Positions 34,289 to 42,839 of a stretch of 64,000 nucleotides of DNA are shown in pieces; within the stretch, counting starts at the first letter, position 1; each line of letters opens with the position of its first letter. The position numbers were made by a program, and so were the translations under genes. The stretch is from the NCBI RefSeq assembly GCF_000980885.2, contig NZ_LBDA02000047.1, positions 62,001-126,000 on the forward strand, given 5' to 3'. A model generated the notes under the pieces. That model saw nothing but the letters and a program-made list of their open reading frames with translations. It was not told the origin of the DNA and searched no databases. This DNA is from Streptomyces malaysiense. Lineage in GTDB: Bacteria > Actinomycetota > Actinomycetes > Streptomycetales > Streptomycetaceae.

Positions 34289-35719
34289 ATGCGGAGTGCG
34301 TACAGCGTGGAGACGGTGCGGGCGGCCGAGCGGGCCCTGATGGCGCGGCTGCCCGAGGGGGCGCTGATGCAGCGGGCGGCCGCCGGACTGGGCGCCGCCT
34401 GCGCCGAACTGCTGGGGCGGGTGTACGGCAGCCGGGTGGTCCTGCTCGTCGGCAGCGGCGACAACGGCGGCGACGCCCTGTACGCCGGCGCCCGGCTGGC
34501 GCGCCGGGGGGCCGGGGTGACGGCCGTGCTCCTGTCGCCCGAGCGGGCGCACGCCCGGGGACTGGACGCGCTGTGGCGGGCCGGGGGCGTGAGCCTCGTG
34601 CCCGAGGCGGCCGGCGACGCGATCGGGCGGGCCGACCTCGTGGTGGACGGCATCGTCGGGATCGGCGGCAGGGGCGGACTGCGGCCCGACGCCGAGCGAC
34701 TGGTGGCGGCCGTCGAGCGGACCCGGGCCGCGGTGGTCGCGGTGGACCTGCCCAGCGGGGTCGAGGCGGACAGCGGGGAGGTGCGGGGCGCGGCCGTACG
34801 GGCGGACCTCACCGTCACCTTCGGCACGTACAAGCCCGGACTGCTGGTGGACCCGGCGCGGGAGTACGCCGGGGTCGTACGGCTGGTCGACATCGGCCTG
34901 GAACTGCCCGCCGAGCCGGAACTGGAGTCGCTGCAACACGCGGACGTGGCAGGGTTGTTGCCGCATCCGGCCGCCGAGAGCGACAAGTACCGGCGGGGCG
35001 TGGTCGGCATCGCGGCCGGCTCGGCGCGCTACCCGGGCGCCGCGGTGCTCGCCGTCTCCGGGGCGCTGCGCGGCGGCGCGGGGGCGGTGCGCTACGTCGG
35101 CCCGGCCGCGGAGGCGGTCATCGCCCGCTTCCCCGAGACCCTGGTCTCCGACCGGGGCCCGGCGAAGGCGGGCCGGGTGCAGGCGTGGGTCACCGGTCCC
35201 GGCGCGGGCGACGACGCGGCGACCGTCGCCGAGGTGCTGGCCGCCGAGGTGCCGGTACTGCTGGACGCGGACGGGCTGCGCCTCGCCGAACGGGACACCG
35301 TACGAGGGCGTACCGCGCCCACCCTGATGACACCGCACGCGGGCGAGGCCGCGGCGCTGCTCGGTGTGGCGCGCGAGGAGGTCGAGGGCGCCCGGCTGGC
35401 CGCGGTACGCGAACTGGCCGCGGTGTACCGGGCGACGGTGCTGCTCAAGGGCTCGACCACGCTGGTCGCGGACGCGGCGGGCGGCGCGGTACGGGTGAAC
35501 GCCACCGGCACCCCCTGGCTGGCCACCGCGGGCAGCGGCGACGTGCTGTCCGGGCTCGGCGGCTCGCTGCTGGCCGCGGGCCTGTCCGCCCTGGACGCGG
35601 GCAGCGTCGCCGCGTATCTGCACGGCCTGGCGGGCCGGTTCGCGGCGCGGGGCGCGCCGGCCGGGGCGCATGACGTGGCGGAGTGCGTACCCCGGGCGTG
35701 GCGGGACGTGCGGGACTGA
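34289..35719 (+). CDS. nnr: bifunctional NAD(P)H-hydrate epimerase / ADP-dependent dehydratase
   Basis: It repairs damaged hydrated NAD(P)H. The N-terminal domain (about 1-210) is the YjeF-N epimerase fold with G-S-G-D-N-G-G-D-A. The C-terminal domain is the ribokinase-like dehydratase with P-H-A-G-E and N-x-T-G-T-P-x-x-A-T-A-G-S-G-D-V-L-S-G. The length of 476 residues fits the fused form. CAGACT lies 7 nt before the ATG, with no ribosome binding site. Confidence 0.95.
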   Translation: MRSAYSVETVRAAERALMARLPEGALMQRAAAGLGAACAELLGRVYGSRVVLLVGSGDNGGDALYAGARLARRGAGVTAVLLSPERAHARGLDALWRAGGVSLVPEAAGDAIGRADLVVDGIVGIGGRGGLRPDAERLVAAVERTRAAVVAVDLPSGVEADSGEVRGAAVRADLTVTFGTYKPGLLVDPAREYAGVVRLVDIGLELPAEPELESLQHADVAGLLPHPAAESDKYRRGVVGIAAGSARYPGAAVLAVSGALRGGAGAVRYVGPAAEAVIARFPETLVSDRGPAKAGRVQAWVTGPGAGDDAATVAEVLAAEVPVLLDADGLRLAERDTVRGRTAPTLMTPHAGEAAALLGVAREEVEGARLAAVRELAAVYRATVLLKGSTTLVADAAGGAVRVNATGTPWLATAGSGDVLSGLGGSLLAAGLSALDAGSVAAYLHGLAGRFAARGAPAGAHDVAECVPRAWRDVRD

Positions 35720-35943
35720 GGGCGCGGTCCGCCGCCGGGCCCGCGGCCGGCCCCGGTGAACCGCCCCGCCCGCACGGCCCCGGTCCGGCTGCCGCTCACC
35801 GCCGGCCGCGCGGAGCCGTGCGGCGGCGGCAGCGGCAGTTGGCGGCCGCTCGGGGAGCGGGGTCCGCCCCCGCACCCGTGCGACGGGCCGGTCCCGGCAC
35901 CGCGCCGGGGCCCGGCGGCGCGCTCTGAGAGACTGGGGGCGCC

Positions 35944-37122
35944 ATGACTGAGACTCCAGCTGTGCCGACCGCCCCCCTGCGTGCCCGTGCCGAGATCGAT
36001 CTGGGCGCGCTGCGCGCCAATGTGCGGACCCTGCGTGCCCGCGTGGGGGACGCGGCCGTGATGGCCGTCGTCAAGGCCGACGGATACGGCCACGGCGCCC
36101 TGCCCTGCGCCCGTGCGGCCGTCGAGGCCGGGGCCACCTGGCTCGGCACCGCCACGCCCGAGGAGGCCCTCGCGCTGCGCGCGGCCGGGCTGACCCAGCG
36201 TGTCCTGTGCTGGCTGTGGGTGCCCGGCGGACCCTGGCGGCAGGCGATCGAGGCCGACATCGACGTGTCCCTCAGCGGGATGTGGGCACTGCGGGAGGTC
36301 ACCGAGGCCGCCCGCGCCGCCGGGCGGACCGCGCGCGTCCAGCTCAAGGCCGACACCGGGCTCGGCCGCAACGGCTGCCAGCCCGGCGCCGACTGGGAGG
36401 AACTGGTCTCCGCCGCCCGGCGCGCCGAGGCCGAAGGACTGGTCCGGGTGACCGGCCTGTGGTCGCACTTGGCCTGCGCCGACGAGCCGGGCCACCCCTC
36501 CATCGGCGCCCAGCTCACCCGCTTCCGGGAGATGGTGGCGTACGCCGAGGGGCAGGGGGTGCGCCCCGAGGTGCGGCACATCGCCAACTCGCCCGCCACG
36601 CTCACCCTTCCCGAGACCTACTTCGACCTGGTCCGTCCCGGCGTCGCCATGTACGGCCTGTCGCCCAGTCCCGAGGTCGGCACCCCGGGGGACTTCGGAC
36701 TGCGCCCGGTGATGACGCTGAGCGCCTCGCTGGCCCTGGTCAAGCGGGTGCCGGGCGGGCACGGGGTCAGTTACGGCCACCACTACGTCACCCCCGGCGG
36801 CACCACCCTCGGCCTCGTCCCGCTCGGCTACGGCGACGGCATCCCGCGGCACGCCTCCGGCGCCGGGCCCGTGCTGGTCGACGGCAAGTGGCGGACGGCC
36901 GCCGGGCGGGTCGCCATGGACCAGTTCGTGGTGGACCTCGGCGGTGACGAACCGCCCGTCGGCGCCGAGGCCGTGCTCTTCGGCCCCGGCGACCGCGGCG
37001 AGCCCACCGCCGAGGACTGGGCGACGGCCTGCGGCACGATCGTGTACGAGATCGTCACCCGCATCGGAACCCGGGTGCCGCGCGTCTACGTCGATGACGT
37101 CGACGAGGGCGCGCGCGGGTAA
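35944..37122 (+). CDS. alr: alanine racemase
   Basis: It makes D-alanine for peptidoglycan using PLP. The PLP lysine is Lys-44 in V-V-K-A-D-G-Y-G-H-G, and the second catalytic residue is the Tyr in G-V-S-Y-G-H-H-Y. The 392-residue length is normal. GAGACT ends 9 nt before the ATG. A 224-nt GC-rich gap separates it from nnr. Confidence 0.97.
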   Translation: MTETPAVPTAPLRARAEIDLGALRANVRTLRARVGDAAVMAVVKADGYGHGALPCARAAVEAGATWLGTATPEEALALRAAGLTQRVLCWLWVPGGPWRQAIEADIDVSLSGMWALREVTEAARAAGRTARVQLKADTGLGRNGCQPGADWEELVSAARRAEAEGLVRVTGLWSHLACADEPGHPSIGAQLTRFREMVAYAEGQGVRPEVRHIANSPATLTLPETYFDLVRPGVAMYGLSPSPEVGTPGDFGLRPVMTLSASLALVKRVPGGHGVSYGHHYVTPGGTTLGLVPLGYGDGIPRHASGAGPVLVDGKWRTAAGRVAMDQFVVDLGGDEPPVGAEAVLFGPGDRGEPTAEDWATACGTIVYEIVTRIGTRVPRVYVDDVDEGARG

Positions 37123-37288
37123 CACGTCCGGAGACGACCGGGCCCGGCTGCTCCGAATCACGTGTAACAACGGTCACATCCGCACACCTGGGCGCACCTG
37201 TCTCGGCGAACATCGGTACGGCGAACCGGCACGCGCTCCGGTACGCGATCTCGGCAGGGCGGTCCGGCACGGCGAGGAGGAGCGGCAC

Positions 37289-38548
37289 GTGAGCGACAGC
37301 AGGGCGGATGCGATGACGAACGCCGTCGCCTCGGCGGCCGCCTCCGCCGCGGGCGCGGCCGGGAACTGGCGCAGGGCGACCGGCATCGCCGGTGCCGCGA
37401 TAGGTGTCCTCGCCGCGGGCGCGGCGGCCGGCGTCGCCGTCGAGCGGATGACGGTGGGCCGCACGGTCCGCCGCAAGGCACGTCTCGCCCTGGACTCCAC
37501 GGGGCCCTATGGCACCCTGCGCGGCACCCCGGGCAAGGCGTACGCCGACGACGGCACCGAGTTGTACTACGAGGTCGACGAGGTGGAGCCGGACGCGGGC
37601 GCGCCGCCCTCCGCGCGCCGGCGCAGGCTCTTCGGCCGCAAGGCGCCCGCCCCGGTCACCGTCGTCTTCTGTCACGGCTACTGCCTCAACCAGGACTCCT
37701 GGCACTTCCAGCGGGCGGCCCTGCGCGGGGTCGTGCGCACCGTGCACTGGGACCAGCGCAGCCACGGCCGCTCCGGGCGGGGCGTGGCGCAGAACCGGGA
37801 CCGGGAGCCGCTCACCATCGACCGGCTGGGCCGCGATCTCAAGGCGGTCGTCGACGCCGCCGCGCCCGAGGGGCCGATCGTGCTGGTCGGTCATTCGATG
37901 GGCGGGATGACCGTGATGGCGCTCGCCGCCGAGTACCCGGAGCTGATCGCGGAGCGGGTGGTCGCCACCGCGTTCGTGGGCACGTCCTCGGGGCGGCTCG
38001 GCGAGGTGAACTTCGGGCTGCCGGTGGCCGGCGTCAACGCGATACGCCGGATCCTGCCGGGCGTGCTCAGGGCGCTCGGGCAGCAGGCGGAGCTGGTGGA
38101 GAAGGGGCGCCGGGCGACGGCGGAGCTGTTCGCCGGGATCATCAAGCGGTACTCGTTCGCCGGCCGGGACATCGACCCGGCGGTGGAGCGGTTCGCCGAG
38201 CGGATGATCGAGTCCACGCCGATCGACGTGGTCGCCGAGTTCTACCCGGCCTTCACCGAGCACGACAAGACGGGCGCGCTGGCCCGCTTCCGGCAGATGC
38301 CGGTACTGGTGCTGGCGGGCGTGCAGGACCTGGTGACACCGAGCGGACACAGCGAGGCCATAGCCGACGAGCTGCCCGACGCCGAGCTGGTGCTCGTTCC
38401 GGAAGCCGGGCATCTGGTGATGCTGGAGCACCCGGAGGTGGTCATAGACCGCCTCGCCGATCTGCTCACCCGTGCGGGAGCGGTGCCCGCAGCGGCTACC
38501 GTAAGTTCCTATGGAACGTCCAGCAGCAGCACCGCACGACCCCGCTGA
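37289..38548 (+). CDS. membrane-anchored alpha/beta hydrolase
   Basis: I choose the GTG at 37289 because GGAGGAGCGGCAC precedes it. The 419-residue product has a hydrophobic segment at about 29-50, then an alpha/beta hydrolase domain with nucleophile elbow G-H-S-M-G-G (Ser-203), an acidic residue in G-V-Q-D-L-V-T-P and a C-terminal catalytic His in E-A-G-H-L-V-M-L-E-H-P. Substrate unknown. Its last 38 bp overlap tsaE in another frame. A hydrolase between alr and tsaE is usual in actinobacteria. Confidence 0.85.
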   Translation: MSDSRADAMTNAVASAAASAAGAAGNWRRATGIAGAAIGVLAAGAAAGVAVERMTVGRTVRRKARLALDSTGPYGTLRGTPGKAYADDGTELYYEVDEVEPDAGAPPSARRRRLFGRKAPAPVTVVFCHGYCLNQDSWHFQRAALRGVVRTVHWDQRSHGRSGRGVAQNRDREPLTIDRLGRDLKAVVDAAAPEGPIVLVGHSMGGMTVMALAAEYPELIAERVVATAFVGTSSGRLGEVNFGLPVAGVNAIRRILPGVLRALGQQAELVEKGRRATAELFAGIIKRYSFAGRDIDPAVERFAERMIESTPIDVVAEFYPAFTEHDKTGALARFRQMPVLVLAGVQDLVTPSGHSEAIADELPDAELVLVPEAGHLVMLEHPEVVIDRLADLLTRAGAVPAAATVSSYGTSSSSTARPR

Positions 38549-39041
38549 GCCCGACCGGGCCGGGACCCGGCTGACGATCACCTCGCCCGAGCAGATGCGC
38601 GAGCTGGGCCGGCGCCTCGCCAAGCTGCTGCGCGCCGGGGACCTGGTGATGCTCTCCGGGGAACTGGGCGCCGGCAAGACCACGCTGACCCGGGGCCTGG
38701 GGGAGGGGCTCGGGGTGCGGGGCGCGGTCACCTCGCCGACCTTCGTGATCGCCCGGGTGCATCCGTCCCTGAGTGACGGGCCGCCGCTCGTGCACGTGGA
38801 CGCCTACCGGCTCGCGGGCGGTCTGGACGAGATGGAGGACCTGGACCTCGACGTCTCGCTCCCCGACTCGGTGATCGTCGTGGAGTGGGGCGAGGGCAGG
38901 GTCGAGGAGCTGACCGAGGACCGGCTCCAGCTCGTCATCCACCGCGCGGTCGGCGACACCACGGACGAGGTGCGGCACGTGACCCTCACGGGGCTCGGCA
39001 CGCGCTGGGCCGAGGCGGGCCTGGCGACCCTCACCGCCTGA
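38511..39041 (+). CDS. tsaE: tRNA t6A synthesis ATPase TsaE
   Basis: It is part of the TsaB-TsaD-TsaE complex that makes N6-threonylcarbamoyladenosine at A37 of tRNAs reading ANN codons. Walker A is G-E-L-G-A-G-K-T-T (residues 50-58), and the family motifs S-P-T-F and Y-R-L are present. The 176-residue length is normal. The start lies inside the end of the hydrolase gene, with TACCGT 8 nt upstream. Confidence 0.95.
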   Translation: MERPAAAPHDPAEPDRAGTRLTITSPEQMRELGRRLAKLLRAGDLVMLSGELGAGKTTLTRGLGEGLGVRGAVTSPTFVIARVHPSLSDGPPLVHVDAYRLAGGLDEMEDLDLDVSLPDSVIVVEWGEGRVEELTEDRLQLVIHRAVGDTTDEVRHVTLTGLGTRWAEAGLATLTA

Positions 39042-39164
39042 ACCCGGCCGGCTTTCCGACAGGCCGTCGGCAAGATGTTGCGCGGCCCGTCCTGGCGTGA
39101 TGCCATGGTGTCCAGCCCGTGGCCCGGCATGCCCGGTCACGCCGCCGCACCTCAGGAGGCGCCC

Positions 39165-39317
39165 GTGTCCGCCCCCCGCCCCCCGAAGGCCCCCGCCCCG
39201 GTTCCCATGCGCACCCTCCTGGCCGCCTGCGCCGCCGCGGCGGCGGTCTCCAGCCCGCCGCGTCCCGAGCGGCCCCGGATTCCTCGGCGGACGGACGGCC
39301 CGGTACGGGCGGCGTGA
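39165..39317 (+). CDS. possible small secreted peptide or frameshifted lipoprotein remnant
   Basis: A perfect AGGAGG sits 6 nt before a GTG. The 50-residue frame starts with a Pro-rich stretch, then M-R-T-L-L-A-A-C-A-A-A-A-A-V, which looks like a signal peptide, then a short Arg/Pro-rich end. Another frame continues with a Ser/Asp/Gly-rich stretch typical of lipoprotein linkers, so this could be the broken start of a longer secreted protein. The rest of the gap up to 39504 shows nothing I can support. Confidence 0.3.
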   Translation: MSAPRPPKAPAPVPMRTLLAACAAAAAVSSPPRPERPRIPRRTDGPVRAA

Positions 39318-39504
39318 GCCCGCGGCGGCCGGGCGGTGCTCCCTCCGCCGGGTGAGGCCGTCCGGCCGGACCCGCGGCGTCGCCCTGCGGGCAAGGGTTC
39401 GAAGACCGGCTTCGGCGGAGCGCCGGGGGGTCACCCGTGTCCGGTCGGCCGGGCGGGGCCTGTGAAGCTCCGGCCCCGCCGGCCGTCGTTCCCCGCCGTG
39501 CCCC

Positions 39505-40065
39505 TCAGCGGATCACCATGACCCGCTCGCCGATCGTCGCGAATTCCCACATGGCCTCGCCGTCCGCGCGTGTCTCGCGGATACCGCCCGTCCTGGTGCC
39601 CGCGTCGGGTGCCGGGACGGCGTCGGGAGAGACGGGGGCGGAGAAGCCGATGGTGACGCCGTCGACCGTGGTGAAGCGGACCACGTGTTCGACGGGGATG
39701 CCGTCCGTGCCGGTGACGGCGTGGGAGCGGGAGGTGACCCAGTACGTGCCGGTGGGCGGGTCCACCGTGCCGGGACGGACGCGGAAGGTGCGCAGCACCC
39801 GGTTGCCGGCGCCGACCAGCCAGACGCGGTCGTCGTCCACCGAGTACACCACCCGTTCACCCTTGCCGGAACCGCTCGGCAGGGCGGTCGGGTGACGCCG
39901 GTCCCGGGGCGCCTTCGCGGCCCGGCCGCCGGGCGAGCCGTTCGCCGCGGGACGGGCGCCCAGCCCCGCCGGCACCGTCGCGTACGCCTCGTAGGCCAGG
40001 AAGCCGACCACGCCGACGGCCGCCGCGGTGAGGCCGGCCACGATTCCCGAGCTGGTCCCTGGCAC
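39505..40065 (-). CDS. membrane-anchored YkuD-like domain protein lacking the catalytic Cys
   Basis: I choose the GTG at 40065, preceded by GGAGG, giving 186 residues. One membrane segment spans about 8-28, then a linker, then a domain resembling an L,D-transpeptidase: an I-G-F-S-A-P-V strand followed by G-G-I-R-E-T-R ... F-A-T-I-G-E-R-V. In active enzymes the corresponding stretch reads S-H-G-C-I-R-M; here the His and Cys are replaced (R-T-G-G-I-R). It is probably a non-catalytic relative. The assignment rests on the pattern only. Confidence 0.6.
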   Translation of the reverse strand: MPGTSSGIVAGLTAAAVGVVGFLAYEAYATVPAGLGARPAANGSPGGRAAKAPRDRRHPTALPSGSGKGERVVYSVDDDRVWLVGAGNRVLRTFRVRPGTVDPPTGTYWVTSRSHAVTGTDGIPVEHVVRFTTVDGVTIGFSAPVSPDAVPAPDAGTRTGGIRETRADGEAMWEFATIGERVMVIR

Positions 40066-40178
40066 CTGCGTCCACCTCCGCCGTGCGCGATATGTCGTAC
40101 TTCGTACAGACCGTAGCAGCCGGTGACGGTCCGCCCCGGGCGGCCGTGCGCGAGGCGCGGGCGCCGTAGGCTGTTCGC

Positions 40179-40835
40179 GTGCTCTTGCTCGCTCTGGATA
40201 CCGCAACGCCCGCCGTCACCGTCGCCCTGCACGACGGCACGGACGTCATCGCCTCGTCTAAGCAGGTGGACGCGCGCCGGCACGGGGAACTGCTGCTGCC
40301 GGCCGTCGACCGGGTCCTCACCGAGGCCGGCCTCAAGCTGGAGGCGGTCACCGGGATCGTCGCCGGCACCGGACCCGGCCCCTACACCGGGCTGCGCGTC
40401 GGCCTGATGACCGCCGACACCTTCGGCCTGGCGCTCGGCGTCCCCGTCCACGGCGTGTGCACCCTGGACGGCCTCGCCTACGCCGCCGACATCGACAAGG
40501 GCCCCTTCGTCGTGGCGACCGACGCCCGGCGCAAGGAGGTCTACTGGGCGACGTACGCCGACTCCCGCACCCGGCTGACCGGCCCGGCCGTCGACCGCCC
40601 GGCCGACATCGCCGAGCGGGTCGCCGGGCTCCCGGCGGTCGGCGCGGGCGCCCTGCTCTACCCGGACACGTTCCCGGTCGCCCGTGAACCCGAGCACGTG
40701 TCCGCCGCCGCGCTGGCCGCGCTCGCCGCCGAGCGGCTGGCCGCCGGGGAGGAACTGCCCCCGCCGAGGCCGCTGTACCTGCGCCGCCCGGACGCCCAGG
40801 TCCCCAAGAACTACAAGGTGGTCACCCCGAAGTGA
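40179..40835 (+). CDS. tsaB: tRNA t6A synthesis protein TsaB
   Basis: This is the non-catalytic partner of TsaD with an actin-like ATPase fold: L-L-A-L-D-T-A-T-P at the start and the G-P-G-P-Y-T-G-L-R-V-G motif. The 218-residue length is normal. TAGGCT lies 6 nt before the GTG and there is no ribosome binding site. Its stop overlaps the rimI start, and tsaB, rimI and tsaD form one unit. Confidence 0.96.
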   Translation: MLLLALDTATPAVTVALHDGTDVIASSKQVDARRHGELLLPAVDRVLTEAGLKLEAVTGIVAGTGPGPYTGLRVGLMTADTFGLALGVPVHGVCTLDGLAYAADIDKGPFVVATDARRKEVYWATYADSRTRLTGPAVDRPADIAERVAGLPAVGAGALLYPDTFPVAREPEHVSAAALAALAAERLAAGEELPPPRPLYLRRPDAQVPKNYKVVTPK

Positions 40836-41329
40836 CCGTCGAACTGCGCGAGATGCGCTGGTGGGACATCGACCCGGTCCTGGAGCTTGAGCGGGACCTG
40901 TTCCCGGAGGACACCTGGTCCCGGGGCATGTTCTGGTCCGAGCTGGCCCACTCCCGGGGCGCCGCCGCCACCCGCCGCTACGTCGTGGCCCAGGACGGCA
41001 CCGGCCGGGTCGTCGGCTACGCGGGCCTCGCCGCGTCCGGCGACCTCGCCGACATCCAGACCATCGCCGTCTCCCGGGACCTCCAGGGCTCGGGGCTCGG
41101 CGGACGGCTGCTGACCGATCTGCTGCGGGCGGCGACCGCGTTCGAGTGCCACGAGGTGATGCTCGAATGCCGGGTGGACAACATTCGCGCGCAGAAGCTG
41201 TACGAGCGCTTCGGCTTCGCCCCCATCGGGTTCCGGCGCGGCTACTACCAGCCGGGGAACGTGGATGCCCTGGTGATGCGCCTGACCGACCCTTCCGCAT
41301 CTGTTCAAGGAACCGAGATCAATGGCTGA
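40832..41329 (+). CDS. rimI: ribosomal protein S18 alanine N-acetyltransferase
   Basis: GNAT-family acetyltransferase of 165 residues with the acetyl-CoA loop Q-G-S-G-L-G-G-R-L-L and the R-x-x-N-x-x-A-Q-x-L-Y-x-x-x-G-F pattern typical of RimI. It acetylates the N-terminus of S18 in known systems. The GTG overlaps the tsaB stop, and its own end overlaps the tsaD ATG by 8 bp. Confidence 0.92.
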   Translation: MTVELREMRWWDIDPVLELERDLFPEDTWSRGMFWSELAHSRGAAATRRYVVAQDGTGRVVGYAGLAASGDLADIQTIAVSRDLQGSGLGGRLLTDLLRAATAFECHEVMLECRVDNIRAQKLYERFGFAPIGFRRGYYQPGNVDALVMRLTDPSASVQGTEING

Positions 41330-42407
41330 CGAACCCCTCGTCCTCGGCATCGAGACCTCCTGCGACGAGACCGGCGTCGGCATCGTGCGCGGCACCACCC
41401 TGCTGGCCGACGCCGTCGCCTCCAGCGTGGACGAGCACGCCCGCTTCGGCGGCGTCGTCCCCGAGGTGGCCTCCCGGGCCCACCTGGAGGCGATGGTCCC
41501 GACCATCGACCGCGCCCTGAAGGACGCCGGGGTCAGCGCCAAGGACCTCGACGGCATCTCGGTGACCGCGGGTCCCGGCCTCGCGGGCGCCCTCCTCGTC
41601 GGTGTCTCCGCCGCCAAGGCGTACGCCTACGCCCTCGGCAAGCCCCTCTACGGCGTCAACCACCTCGCCTCGCACATCTGCGTGGACCAGCTGGAGCACG
41701 GCCCGCTGCCCGAGCCGACGATGGCGCTGCTGGTCTCCGGCGGCCACTCCTCGCTGCTGCTCTCCTCGGACATCACCTCCGACGTACGGCCGATGGGCGC
41801 GACCATCGACGACGCGGCCGGCGAGGCCTTCGACAAGATCGCCCGCGTGCTGAACCTGGGTTTCCCCGGCGGCCCGGTCATCGACCGGTACGCCAGGGAG
41901 GGCGACCCGGGCGCGATCAGCTTCCCGCGCGGTCTGACCGGCCCGCGCGACCCGGCGTACGACTTCTCCTTCTCGGGCCTCAAGACCGCCGTGGCCCGCT
42001 GGATCGAGGCGAAGCGCGCGGCCGGCGAGGAGGTCCCGGTGCGCGACGTGGCCGCCTCCTTCCAGGAGGCCGTGGTGGACGTGCTCACCCGCAAGGCCGT
42101 GCGCGCCTGCAAGGACGAGGGTGTCGACCACCTGATGATCGGCGGCGGTGTGGCGGCCAACTCCCGGCTGCGCGTCCTCGCCCAGGAGCGCTGCGAGGCG
42201 GCCGGCATCCGGCTGCGCGTGCCGCGTCCCAAGCTGTGCACGGACAACGGCGCGATGGTGGCCGCCCTCGGCGCCGAGATGGTCGCCCGGGGCCGGGCCG
42301 CCTCCGGCTGGGACCTGTCGGCCGACTCCTCCCTGCCGGTCACCGATCCGCACGTGCCGGGCCACGACCATGTGCACGAGGTCAGCAAGGAGAACCTCTA
42401 CTCATGA
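41322..42407 (+). CDS. tsaD: tRNA t6A synthesis threonylcarbamoyltransferase TsaD
   Basis: The 361-residue product has the metal-binding H-L-A-S-H motif, the start G-I-E-T-S-C-D-E-T and the S-G-G-H-S-S-L-L phosphate loop. It transfers threonylcarbamoyl to A37 of tRNA. AAGGAACCGAGATCA lies upstream. The stop overlaps the next small gene. Confidence 0.97.
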   Translation: MADEPLVLGIETSCDETGVGIVRGTTLLADAVASSVDEHARFGGVVPEVASRAHLEAMVPTIDRALKDAGVSAKDLDGISVTAGPGLAGALLVGVSAAKAYAYALGKPLYGVNHLASHICVDQLEHGPLPEPTMALLVSGGHSSLLLSSDITSDVRPMGATIDDAAGEAFDKIARVLNLGFPGGPVIDRYAREGDPGAISFPRGLTGPRDPAYDFSFSGLKTAVARWIEAKRAAGEEVPVRDVAASFQEAVVDVLTRKAVRACKDEGVDHLMIGGGVAANSRLRVLAQERCEAAGIRLRVPRPKLCTDNGAMVAALGAEMVARGRAASGWDLSADSSLPVTDPHVPGHDHVHEVSKENLYS

Positions 42408-42661
42408 CGGTCGCGCTGATGTGGGAGGCGCGCGCGGCCGAGGGCCGGGGCGGGGAACTCCTCGCCTGGGCCCGCGAACAGCGGCTCGACCGGGAGCCGT
42501 TGCGCCGCGAGACCTTCCGCGCGCCGCGGGACCGGGTCCTGGTCATCACGTGGTGGGCGGAGCCGTACGACGCGGTGGTGCCCGAACTCCCGGAGCCGGA
42601 ACCCGGGTTGGTCACCAGGGCCGTGCACCGCTGGCGTTTCGAGGCGGTCGCGTCCGAGTAG
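42404..42661 (+). CDS. small conserved hypothetical protein, 85 aa
   Basis: The ATG overlaps the tsaD stop (ATGA) and AAGGAG lies 13 nt before it, so translation is coupled. The product has alternating beta and helix pattern with two W residues (I-T-W-W-A-E-P) and may be a dimeric ferredoxin-like (ABM-type) fold, but I cannot name a function. The longer in-frame start at 42236 lies inside tsaD and is rejected. Confidence 0.65.
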   Translation: MTVALMWEARAAEGRGGELLAWAREQRLDREPLRRETFRAPRDRVLVITWWAEPYDAVVPELPEPEPGLVTRAVHRWRFEAVASE

Positions 42662-42694
42662 GGGCGGGCCGAGTCCCGTTCGATCCGGGCGAGT

Positions 42695-42724
42695 TTGCGG
42701 AAGGTACGCCGATCGGTCTATGAT
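42695..42724 (+). promoter_or_regulatory. promoter of the tRNA-like gene
   Basis: TTGCGG (42695-42700), 18 nt, TATGAT (42719-42724). The -10 is one base from the E. coli consensus. The transcript would start near 42731, about 35 nt before the mature tRNA 5' end. A small CCGGA/TCCGG stem lies in that leader. Confidence 0.65.
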
Positions 42725-42765
42725 CATCACACAGCGAACGGCCGGAAATCCGGTACGAACGCGGT

Positions 42766-42838
42766 GCGTTGGTGGTCCAAGGAAAGACGTCCCGCTTCCT
42801 GCGGGGAGATGCAGGTGCAAGGCCTGCCCGGCGCTCCA
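42766..42838 (+). tRNA. unusual tRNA-Gly(UCC)-like gene with encoded CCA
   Basis: A 73-nt cloverleaf can be drawn by hand. The acceptor is GCGTTGG/CCGGCGC (7 bp, two G-U) with discriminator U and CCA. The D arm is GTC/GAC (3 bp) with GG in the loop. The anticodon stem is TCCCG/CGGGG with loop CTTCCTG. The variable loop is AGAT, and the T arm is GCAGG/CCTGC with loop TGCAAGG. U33 and anticodon UCC are in place, and G1-C72, C2-G71, U73, C35 and C36 are the known glycyl-tRNA synthetase identity bases. Abnormal points: the T loop has GTGC where GTTC is expected, position 37 is U rather than a purine, C32 can pair with G38, and the D stem is short. It is a dedicated transcription unit. Other reading: a decayed tRNA; against that, all four stems are kept and promoter and terminator are intact. 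Confidence 0.75.
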
Positions 42839-42839
42839 C

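Noticed and set aside
34252..35673. 473-codon frame overlapping nnr in another phase
   Set aside because: Almost only Arg, Gly, Ala and Pro; nnr in the other phase has both enzyme domains.
33785..35875. Extension of the SDR frame to a 960-residue protein
   Set aside because: It would run antisense through acpS and nnr; the SDR fold begins right after the ATG at 33784.
42766..42838. Reading the tRNA-like element as a riboswitch or small regulatory RNA leader
   Set aside because: All four tRNA stems, U33, U8, A14, the A15-U48 pair and the encoded CCA fit a tRNA, the only gene downstream is on the opposite strand, and a terminator follows immediately.
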